Below are positions 57,405 through 64,000 of a stretch of DNA of 64,000 bases, one piece after another. The number at the start of each line of letters is the position of its first letter. The stretch's first letter is position 1. Source of the stretch: Hordeum vulgare subsp. vulgare (lineage: Eukaryota > Streptophyta > Magnoliopsida > Poales > Poaceae); assembly GCF_904849725.1 (NCBI RefSeq), contig NC_058518.1, positions 210,564,741-210,628,740 on the forward strand, read 5' to 3'. A program made the position numbers and the translations under genes. The notes below the pieces were generated by a model. The model did no database searches. It had not been told where the DNA came from and was given only the letters and a program-made list of their open reading frames with translations.

Positions 57405-57790
57405 CAGAGGGTTTGGGTTGGTGTCGGGGTCGAGGTCGGGGTCGAGGCCAGGGTCGAGGTCGGCGACGGGCTCGAGGCGAGGGCGACGATGATGATGGGC
57501 TCGGGGCGGCAACAGCGACGATCTCGGTGCGGGGGCGGCGACGATGACGGGCTCGGGGCGGGGCCGCGACAGCGATGGGCCGGCGACGACGACGGGCTCG
57601 GGGAGGGGCGACGACGGCGACGGGCTCGGGGGAGGCGACGACGACGGGCACGGGGGTGGCGACAATGACGTGATCGGGGCGGGGGTGGCGATGGCGACAA
57701 GCTCGGGGGCGGCGACGACGATGGGCTCGGGGACGGCGGCGACGAGGAGGAGGAATGGATCGGCGACAACAACAAGGAGGAATGGATCGG
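57405..57790 (-). repeat. GC-rich low-complexity tract of CACTA-2
   Basis: Imperfect GGCGACGACGACGGGCTCGG units. All frames give long Arg/Pro/Ser-rich ORFs with no domain; these are compositional. It lies between ORF2 and the internal repeat block, like the GC-rich leader of CACTA-1. Confidence 0.75.
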
Positions 57791-57844
57791 TGGCGATGGC
57801 GGGGGAAAATGGGAGAGGTTGGGGAAAATTCTATAACACCCGCC

Positions 57845-58050
57845 TTATATGAGAAAACATGTTGTCCCGGTTCGAGGAACAAACCGGGACTAAAGGTCAA
57901 TTTTCGGCAGCCTAACGGGCGGGAAGAAGAGACCTTTAGTCCCGGTTTGTGCCGCAGACCGACCCTAAAGGGAGTCGTTGGTCCCGGTTTGTACCACCAA
58001 CCGACACGAAAGGATGTCTTTGGTCCCGGTTGGTGCCCCAAACCGGCATG
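57845..58050 (-). repeat. Internal block of CACTA-2 terminal-type repeats
   Basis: Several TTAGTCCCGGTTTGT / AACCGGGACTAAAGG units (for example 57888-57902, 57930-57948, 57978-57992), as at both ends of the element. No CACTA tip lies beside it. Confidence 0.75.
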
Positions 58051-58099
58051 AATGGCATGTGCCTGCCACTACCGAGGTGTTTGTTGAAGAACCACCAAA

Positions 58100-58124
58100 A
58101 ACAAGATCTATTCTTCACATGATT
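58100..58124 (+). repeat. Isolated left copy of the 58.5-kb tandem repeat unit
   Basis: ACAAGATCTATTCTTCACAT plus GATTC, the core of the array at 58501-58815, lies directly upstream of the RPL27 promoter fragment. The captured segment is therefore bracketed by the repeat. Confidence 0.8.
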
Positions 58125-58129
58125 CAGCA

Positions 58130-58157
58130 AAACCCTAGCGCCGCCAACCCTATATAA
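58130..58157 (+). promoter_or_regulatory. Captured RPL27 promoter elements (telo-box and TATA)
   Basis: A telo-box AAACCCTAG (58130-58138), typical of plant ribosomal protein promoters, is followed by TATATAA (58151-58157). The start codon of the RPL27 fragment lies about 107 bp downstream after a C-rich leader. Confidence 0.6.
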
Positions 58158-58263
58158 TCTCTGCACCAAACACGCAGCCAGCTTTCCCCCGCCCACAGCC
58201 TCCAACCCCTCCCCCAACCGAAACCCATCGGCAGCGGCACAACGCGAGGAGAGGAGAAGGAAG

Positions 58264-58501
58264 ATGGTGAAGTTCCTGAAGCCGGGCAAGACGGTGATCC
58301 CTTGCCAGATACACCAGGAAGAAGGCGGTGATCGTGTGCGTGTTCGAGAGGTTCCCCCGCGACCACTCCTACGGACACTGCCTCATTGCCGGCCTGGCTA
58401 AATACCTGTAGAAGGTGATCCGCAAGGACTCGGCCAAGAAGATGGCCAAGAAGTCCCGCGTGAAGGTCTTCCTCAAGCTCATCAACTTCACCCACCTCAT
58501 G
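58264..58501 (+). pseudogene. RPL27: Captured 5' fragment of a ribosomal protein L27 (eL27) gene
   Basis: ATG 58264 begins [12 protein letters not shown], the start of plant 60S ribosomal protein L27. A length change near 58300-58310 shifts the frame. The next frame reads [20 protein letters not shown], then [10 protein letters not shown], a [21 protein letters not shown] and [11 protein letters not shown]. This covers about 80 of the usual ~135 codons. The homology stops abruptly at 58501, where the tandem repeat begins. RPL27 is a structural protein of the large ribosomal subunit; this copy is dead (frameshift, stop, missing C-terminus). Promoter elements and leader were captured with it. 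It lies inside CACTA-2, in the opposite orientation. Confidence 0.88.
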
Positions 58502-58815
58502 ATTCGACATGATTCCACATGATTCGACATGATTCAAGAAATTCCAACAAGATCTATTCTTCACATGATTCGACATGATTCAAGAAATTCCAACAAGATC
58601 TATTCTTCACATGATTCGACATGATTGAAGAAATGCCAACAAGATCTATTCTTCACATGATTCGACATGGTTCGACATGATTCCACATGACTCAACATGA
58701 TTCAAGAAATTGCAACAAGATCTATTCTTCACATGATTCGACATGATTCCACATGATTCGACACGATTCAAGAAATTCCAACAAGATCTATTCTTCACAT
58801 GATTTGACATGATTA
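58501..58815 (+). repeat. Tandem repeat array, ~46-bp unit
   Basis: Five copies of a unit containing CAACAAGATCTATTCTTCAC and ATGATTCGACATG, some with an extra ATTCCACATGATTCGACATG insert. Copies differ by a few bases. It starts exactly where RPL27 homology ends. Confidence 0.88.
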
Positions 58816-59105
58816 AAAACTGGATGCACTTCGTGTACAAATCGGACAATCTCTTTCGAAGTATGAGGGTTTCATACGAAAACCCATCTTTTACAAAAGA
58901 CATTTATTTATTTCGAACTTATTTCATTTTTTCCACATGGGTGCGTGTATTAAAAACCAATACAACATATCATGAATAGAGAAGTGACAAAATTAATAGA
59001 AATTTCATCATCACATTAAAGCCAAAGTATAGTAGTGACCAAAATAAATACATAACGTTCTTACATAGTTCTCATTATTGAACAACATATAGGTCTCTAT
59101 AGCAT
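58816..59105 (-). other. CACTA-2 sequence left of the coiled-coil ORF
   Basis: Just under 300 bp. It includes GTACAAATCGGACAATCTC, which I associate with grass Caspar-like elements (from memory). Presumed 3' untranslated or intronic sequence of the coiled-coil ORF. Confidence 0.4.
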
Positions 59106-59435
59106 CTAATTAGAACATACCTTGAAACTACTAAGTTTAAATGCAACAACAAATGCGATCATAAACGCAACTAAGGTACAAATTGATCCAACGACATAAT
59201 GATACCAAGCCTTAGTATGAATGGCATATTTTCTAATGTTTCTAATCTTCAAGCGCATTGCATTCATCTTGATCTTGTGATCGTCACGCACATCGGAAAC
59301 ATCCAACTCCAATATCATCTTCTCCTCTTCAACTCTTTGTAATTCTTCTTTCAAGTTACTGTTTTCTTTTTCAACCAAATTTAACTTCTCGGCAAGAATT
59401 TGTATGTCGGTTCGAATTTCCGGTTCACATACCTT
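59106..59435 (-). CDS. CACTA-2 coiled-coil protein with C-terminal membrane helix (partial exon)
   Basis: The frame is open from a splice-acceptor-like TTTTTATCTAG ending at 59436 to the stop at 59106. There is no ATG at the head, so this is probably a last exon. The first ~55 residues are a strongly charged heptad-type coiled coil (LKEELQRVEEEKMILEL). Then comes a basic stretch (KIRNIRKYAI), and then one clear membrane helix (SICTLVAFMIAFVVAF) near the C-terminus. I recognise it only as a hypothetical protein recurrent in grass CACTA elements. A tail-anchored membrane protein is the simplest reading; function unknown. Confidence 0.5.
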   Translation of the reverse strand, partial: KVCEPEIRTDIQILAEKLNLVEKENSNLKEELQRVEEEKMILELDVSDVRDDHKIKMNAMRLKIRNIRKYAIHTKAWYHYVVGSICTLVAFMIAFVVAFKLSSFKVCSN

Positions 59436-59935
59436 CTAGATAAAAATCTATGTTAGGTTGGTCGACATAATTGTCATAAACACTAAATAAAACATATAGT
59501 TATAAAAGATAATATACACCACATGTGAATCATAGGCAGGACGAGGGCCGACGTAGGCGGATACCAAAACCATCGCACTATATAATAACAAACAATAATA
59601 GAAGTAAGAAAATTACACAAGTATCTATCTGATTCATGCAAGAAAGAACTTTTTTTAGAAAGAAGATAAGAAGAAGAGACTAACCACGTTGGTGACGACA
59701 TCGAGATGGGCGCGGGCGATCGAAGGCGGTGAGTACAGGGACGGGACACGGACGAACCACGAAAGCTACAGAAAACTAGAGGAAAATGGAGCTTGGACAA
59801 GGAGCTTCAAGAGGAGAAAGCTTAAGTGTGGCTTGGGCATTTCCTCGAACACCTCATGTGCATAGGAGGTGAGCTAGAGCACCACAAAGCTCTCCCACGG
59901 TCAGCAAAAAAATAGAGCAGTGCACTGCTCTGCTC
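59436..59935 (-). other. CACTA-2 sequence upstream of the coiled-coil exon
   Basis: Probably intron and 5' exons of the same gene. Frames at 59483-59800 and 59822-60007 have no recognised domain. A GTTAGTC-type donor near 59685 (minus strand) is possible. Nothing firmer can be supported. Confidence 0.35.
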
Positions 59936-60253
59936 GCGTGCAGGGGGTATATGTAGGCCAAGCATTGGTCCTAGTTTGAGGACAGAACCAAGACTAATGT
60001 TCAACATAGGGTCCAGGTTTCAGCCTAATACCGGGACAAATGGTTGTGGGCCAGGAGCGAGGCACATTGGTCCTAGTTCGTGTGTGGAACCGGGACCGAA
60101 GGTGACAGACGAACCGGGACAAATGGCCAATGAGGCCCGGCCGGCGCCGTAGCCTCACGAACCGGGACCTATGCCACATGGGTCCAGGTTCATGAGTGAT
60201 CCGGGACTAATGGGATTTCATCAAGTGGACCAAAGCCCTCTTTTCTACTAGTG
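59936..60253 (-). repeat. Right terminal repeats and terminal inverted repeat of CACTA-2
   Basis: Seven or so ACCGGGAC / GTCCCGGTT-type units, ending in CACTAGTAGAAAAGAGGG on the minus strand at 60253. The terminal CACTA is intact on this side. Confidence 0.85.
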
Positions 60254-60768
60254 ATTAACCCTCTAATGGAAACTAGGAGTATCTGCATCACCATCACGTG
60301 ACAGTCATGAGATTCATCTCGCTGAACCTTTTCTTCTTTGTGTCTAGAAATCTACTTATCTTCCCGCAGTAACTGGAACTGACTTTGATTCCCCTAAGGC
60401 ACTTGATGAATTGATCGATCTCCTTCAGACTTAAGATGAAGAAATAAGGGGGCAACAATTCTCCTACTTCTTGTTGACTTTTCTTCCCCATGGCCCCGCC
60501 GCCGTCTCTGTCTCCGTCTCCTCTGTCGACTTTTTACGGGGCATGTGGAGATCCCCCTGATCACCAAATCTTCCAAGTCTTTCCTTGCCTTCGTCCCATC
60601 CTTGGTCTTCTCTGGCATGTTCAACAGTGTCTTACGTGGAGGTCCTTGATGCTCCGCCAAACCATTAAATAGATCTCCATGTTTTATCCACGGTTCATAC
60701 TTTTCGAGCCATCTACGATGCCCCATGTACACGATTTCCCCAGACCCACCATCTTTCGTTTACGTAAG
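60254..60768 (-). pseudogene. CACTA-1 transposase, central-to-C-terminal segment
   Basis: It continues the tnp2 frame past a stop near 60770: YMGHRRWLEKYEPWIKHGDL, FNGLAEHQGPPR. A degraded basic stretch follows, and a terminal segment DESHDCHVMVMQILLVSIRGL ends at the CACTA-2 insertion point (60254-60256, ATT). Frames change at least twice. Confidence 0.75.
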
Positions 60769-61830
60769 CTACTGAGACATTGTATCATCCATGCACCTCA
60801 TGCATCTACGGTATCCGTGGCACACGTGGCCTGAGGTGTACCCATAACCGAGATAGTCATGCACCATCGTCATCAGCGCAACTCTCATATAGAAATATTC
60901 TCTTGTGCTGTCATCCCATGCTTTGATCGGCGATTTCCATAAAGTGTCTAACTCCTCTTTCAAAAGCCCCATATACAGGTTAATATTTTTTCCCGGTTGT
61001 TTCGGCCCTTGAATCAGAATGCTCATGTGTATGTACTTTGTGTTCCTACACTTCCATGGGTGGAGGTTGTACATCCATACAAAGACGGGCCATGCCATGT
61101 GATTGGTGCTCTGGTTTCCAACCGGATTCAGGCCATCGGTACACACACCAAACACAATGTTCATCGCATCCTCTTTGAAAAGTCGATATTCGGCATTGAA
61201 TAATCTCCACTGGCTAGCATCTGCGAGGTGTTCAGCTTCAGATCATCTCCATCATCGGGCTTCTTCCTCTCCGCGTGCGAGCACATGAGCTTTGCTTCCT
61301 TAGGATCTACAAAATACTGCTACAGACGGGGAGTGATCGGAAAGTACCATACAACTTTCTGAGAAGCTTTCTTTCATGCCTTCTTGTATCGAGAAGCATT
61401 GCACTCTGGACAACTTGTTTTTTCACGTGCTCCCCCCGATAAATGATGCAATCGTTCATGCCTGCATGGTATCTACTGTGTGGCAGATCAAGAGCGCAAA
61501 CGGTCTTCTTGGCTTCATCGACATTAGTAGGACACATGTTCCCCACAGGAAGAACATTATTATGTACATACTTCAAATGTTCATCAAGGCTTATGTTTGT
61601 CCATTTGTTTTTGGCCTTCGTCTTTAGAAGTTCTAGTGTGAAACTTAAGAGGGTAACCTCGGGATCACAACCGTCATATAATGGAGTCTTCGAGTCTACT
61701 TCAAGTTGTGCCATCTTGGCCTCCTCTCTAGAAGCAACTCTGGCGCTACTCGTACTCTTGCCAAGGAGGTCTCGAACCTGAGGGTCCTGCACGACTGAAC
61801 TTAGTAGCGTTGAAGTATGCGGGGTGTCTA
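60769..61830 (-). pseudogene. CACTA-1 transposase, core (Transposase_21/tnp2-like)
   Basis: 61792-61307 carries a conserved N-terminal region (LSFTLELLKTKAKNKW, SLDEHLKYVHNNVLPVGN, KKTVCALDL, CIIYRGEH). After a degraded joint (alternative frame: QKVVWYFPITPRL, YFVDPKEAKLM) the tnp2 core runs 61164-60769: CTDGLNPVGNQSTNHMAWPV, MSILIQGPKQPGK, YFYMRVALMTMVHDYLGYGY. These match the En/Spm tnp2 family by eye, with substitutions typical of decay. Two or more frameshifts plus a stop at 60769 make it inactive. The enzyme would cut CACTA ends in the nucleus. Confidence 0.85.
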
Positions 61831-61954
61831 TCGCCTCTTCTCCGACATGTTCGGACTCTGCTTCTTCGCCATGTCTAGAATCTTCTCTGCCGCTGTGTCC
61901 GGACTCTTCCCCGCGGTCGTGCCCGACGCCATCGTCTTCCTATCGATCGATCAT

Positions 61955-62230
61955 CTATTTGTTTAGTCCCATGTTGTTATTCCCTGCCATGTGGACGTCC
62001 TCATCATCATCTTCACTTATCCATCGAGTATAGCCATCCATGTAACCATTGATCAGCAAGTGGGCCTTCAAACGGCCACCATCGAAAGGGTTCAAAACTA
62101 CGCCTTCTTTGCATTTTGTACACGAACATCTAATCCAAGTCATATTATTTGCATACATGTCCATCACCGCAGATTGCAAGTATCGCTCCACCTTCCTTCC
62201 ACTCACCTTCATGACTACACGGTATAGCAA
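61955..62230 (-). pseudogene. CACTA-1 transposase-associated N-terminal exon
   Basis: The frame from 62230 contains WIRCSCTKCKEG and AHLLINGYMDGYTRW, the CxC...HLxxxG pattern of the transposase-associated zinc-finger-like domain (PF13963, from memory), then an acidic EDDDED tail. It leads in the same direction into the core at 61792. A GT donor or frame change must lie between them. Confidence 0.75.
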
Positions 62231-62810
62231 GAAAAAGCATTATAAACAAAATGCATGCATGCATCAAATTTATATAAAAATTTGGCATGACCTTGCCTAA
62301 AAATAGGACATATCGGGTTTGCTCGAAATTTGCCGAAACAGAAATAAATCGACATTTCGGAAAAACATAAGCAACTCACGGGGCATGTCACCCACACGAA
62401 TCCCTTCATATTGCAAACACACATATTCCCATTATTGAAATGCACAACTTTTTGCTCACCTATGTATATCCCGCTAGCTAACAAGTATGTATGGAAGAGG
62501 GAGAGACATGACCTAGCTAACTAGTGGAGAGGGAGAGAGATTACCTAGCTAGCTAGATCTATATGTATGGAAGGAGGAAGAGCTAAATAAATGTGGAAGG
62601 TAGAGTTAGAACAGGCCATTTATGGAGGATAATTACTGTGGAGGGGGCCTTAATGGGGAGAGGAGAGAGGCAGAAAGAAGAGAGCAGAAGGGCAACAATG
62701 TTGGAGAAGCAACTTAGGGAGAGGATAGGAGAAAAGAGGGGAGATGGCAAAGGGGGAGGAAGGGGGAGAGGGTGATGTGTGTGTGTGGGTGAAAGCTGTC
62801 CACAGCCACG
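62231..62810 (-). other. CACTA-1 5' leader between terminal repeats and transposase
   Basis: Non-coding. 62283-62395 resembles 22165-22265 upstream of ORF2. 62500-62775 is GA-rich (GGAGAGGAGAGAGG, GGGGAGGAAGGGGGAGAG). No ORF is supported. Confidence 0.55.
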
Positions 62811-63127
62811 CGTACCAGTAGCGCTTTTTAGAAAGCAGTGATACTGCGAAGTGGAGCCCAATAGCAGTAGCACTGCTTCCAGATGAGCGCTACTTCTATT
62901 AAACTTAGAAGTAGCGCTTTTTATGTGCACGCACTGCTACTACTTCTACCATCGGTGGCCTCGTCGGGCCGCATTTAGCAGTAGTGATTTTTTCATACCA
63001 AGCGCTACTGCTAAGGCCATTATTAGTAGCGCTGGGAAGAGCCAGCGCTACTGCTAAGTAGGAGCATTTGGTGATATTTCCCAGCTCTACTACTAGGCTC
63101 CTACCTATAAGGTTTTTCCTACTAGTG
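62811..63127 (-). repeat. Right terminal repeats and terminal inverted repeat of CACTA-1
   Basis: About eight AGTAGCGCT / AGCGCTACTGCTAA units, then CACTAGTAGGAAAAACC (minus strand) ending at 63127. These would be transposase and TNPA-type binding sites by analogy with En/Spm. Confidence 0.85.
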
Positions 63128-63919
63128 TTGGGACTTGTTCCTAAAGCGTTTGCAGCAAGAATGCATGTGCTGGTGTACTAAAGAATGGGGTATTTAGCAC
63201 CATGTTTGTGCATAGACGAGTGCGGCCACCGACCCGGCAAGGCCTTGCCGGGTGAACAACAACCTCTAAACATTACCAAACAAAGACAAAGCAACCAGAG
63301 AGCCTCCTTGCCGATGGAGAAGGCCCTGCAAGAGGCAAGCCCGAAAGGATCCCCACTCCTAAGTCATCGCTCCACATCATTAGGCTGATTCTCTACATTA
63401 CCTAGGTGTCGAGCGGGCAGGCAGTTAGGTAGAACTTGTCGGGACGTGTGGTAGCTCAGTAGATAAAAACAACTTTGATGACACTATTCCTACATCGTGG
63501 CAGAATAATAAAAGGTAGTTGGGGAAACGTCATAGGTATTTCACACTGTAGGTCTTGTTGGTAGTTTTGGCAGCTATAGTATCGACTTTTTACCCCATGT
63601 AATGACCATTTTAACCACTTTGGTAAACCCTTTTACTATAAAAGTAGGTACATGGCTACCTTTCCAGATGTCGAAACCCTGCACATTTGCATGCGTAGTA
63701 GCACTCTCGAGCACTTTGACAGGTTGTTGCACTCCTCGTAACTTGGGTATACTCAGATAAACCACAACACACAAGACATAGGGTTTTATGCTTCCGAGCG
63801 ACCCGAACTTCTCTAAACCTCGAGCATGCATTGTTTGAGCATGCGCTTTGCGCCCTCAAATCCCCATAGTTGAAACGCAAAGAAGCATCATAGGTCCCAT
63901 TGATTGTCGTACCCCAACA
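63126..63919 (+). repeat. 5' LTR of Gyp-3 (about 794 bp)
   Basis: Inverted tips TGTTGGG (63126-63132) and CCCAACA (63913-63919). A TATA box ACTATAAAAG at 63635-63644 gives plus orientation. It contains CCGGCAAGGCCTTGCCGGG (63233-63251), an inverted repeat also hinted at in the solo LTR. No partner LTR in the window. Confidence 0.62.
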
Positions 63920-63925
63920 TCTTTA

Positions 63926-63942
63926 GTGCGCCAGGTAGGGGG
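63926..63942 (+). other. Primer-site-like sequence of Gyp-3
   Basis: GTGCGCCAGGTAGGGGG lies six bases after the LTR end, a motif common after Triticeae Gypsy LTRs (from memory). The matching tRNA was not determined. Confidence 0.5.
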
Positions 63943-64000
63943 TGATAGCACAACTTCTCCATAAGGTGGTTTTGGTAATTAATAACAACATATGTGTCAT

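Larger units (their letters stand above)
53506..60253 (-). mobile_element. CACTA-2: Caspar-like CACTA transposon inserted in the CACTA-1 transposase gene
   Basis: The right terminus at 60253 reads CACTAGTAGAAAAGAGGG on the minus strand, then inward TTAGTCCCGG-type repeats (59936-60220). The left side has the same repeats (53506-53695). An ATT triplet flanks both ends (53503-53505 and 60254-60256), as expected for a 3-bp CACTA target duplication, and the interrupted transposase frame rejoins there. The left end lacks a recognisable CACTA tip. The interior holds ORF2-like exons, a B3-like region, a solo LTR, an RPL27 fragment, tandem repeats and a coiled-coil ORF. No transposase of its own is seen, so it is non-autonomous. 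Confidence 0.78.
20247..63127 (-). mobile_element. CACTA-1: CACTA (En/Spm) DNA transposon, split by Gyp-2, LARD-1 and CACTA-2
   Basis: The right terminus at 63127 reads CACTAGTAGGAAAAACC on the minus strand, followed inward by terminal-type repeats (62811-63110), the transposase gene (62230 to about 52300), a second block of such repeats (51740-51923), a GC-rich leader and ORF2 (21996-20247). The left terminus is off-window. The pieces share strand and gene order. LARD-1 (23504-51467) and CACTA-2 (53506-60253) interrupt it, and Gyp-2 cuts ORF2. It could instead be two adjacent CACTA elements that lost their facing ends, because terminal-type repeats lie between the two genes. Confidence 0.75.
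63126..64000 (+). mobile_element. Gyp-3: LTR retrotransposon starting at the CACTA-1 end, cut by the right window edge
   Basis: It comprises the LTR (63126-63919), a primer-site-like sequence and about 60 bp of leader. The first two bases overlap the last two of CACTA-1, so either the retroelement inserted at the very tip (candidate duplication ACTAG, 63121-63125) or CACTA-1 inserted at the LTR start. Family not determined. Confidence 0.6.

Noticed and set aside
57250..58041. 263-codon Pro/Arg/Ser-rich minus-strand ORF
   Set aside because: It reads through the GGCGACGACG low-complexity tract and the CACTA repeat block; purely compositional.
58124..58576. Minus-strand ORFs repeating SNHVKNRSC
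   Set aside because: They translate the 46-bp tandem repeat and read antisense through the RPL27 fragment.
58501..58815. CRISPR-like repeat array
   Set aside because: The repeats are direct tandem copies without unique spacers, in a plant transposon.

Overview
This window is intergenic DNA from a large-genome grass, most likely a Triticeae species (wheat, barley, rye or Aegilops). That assignment is inferred from the transposon families, because no complete host gene is present. Almost every base belongs to a stack of nested transposable elements. I named the elements for this report; family names are from memory and not searched.

Layout. (1) 1-8190, minus strand: Sire-1, a Sirevirus-type Ty1/copia element (Maximus-like by its LTR start), cut by the left window edge. 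It sits inside (2) Gyp-1, 8191-13133, minus, an Athila-type Gypsy element (Sabrina/WHAM-like). Gyp-1 sits in the 5' LTR of (3) Gyp-2, 13134-20246, plus, a related gag-protease-only Gypsy element. Gyp-2 sits in ORF2 of (4) CACTA-1, a minus-strand CACTA transposon seen from 20247 to its right terminus at 63127. CACTA-1 is also split by (5) LARD-1, 23504-51467, minus, a non-coding retrotransposon with ~4.9 kb LTRs and a ~4 kb interior. The right LTR of LARD-1 is interrupted by (6) Sire-2, 33223-47447, plus, a complete 14.2 kb Sirevirus with two 1414-bp LTRs and a long env-like third ORF. (7) CACTA-2, ~53506-60253, is inserted in the CACTA-1 transposase gene. It carries ORF2 and B3-like fragments, a minus-oriented solo LTR (54280-55104), a captured ribosomal protein L27 fragment and a coiled-coil/membrane ORF. 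(8) Gyp-3, a 5' LTR starting at 63126, runs off the right edge.

How it fits together. Target-site duplications and rejoined host sequence support the nesting: GTACC/GTACG around Sire-2, ACAAC beside Gyp-1, ATT around CACTA-2. The order of insertion is CACTA-1, then Gyp-2 and LARD-1, then Gyp-1 and Sire-2 inside those, then Sire-1 inside Gyp-1. Almost all coding regions are broken. Sire-1 is the least damaged, with only three nonsense codons seen across gag and pol.

Items I rate highest: a promoter-like block with an ATG-free, probably spliced leader driving the Sirevirus env-like ORF; a captured RPL27 promoter plus 5' coding fragment embedded in a tandem repeat inside CACTA-2; a compact antisense transcription unit encoding a 55-residue membrane peptide inside the LARD; and a third, internal block of terminal-type repeats in both CACTA elements. 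I saw no tRNA or rRNA genes, CRISPR arrays or microbial systems.
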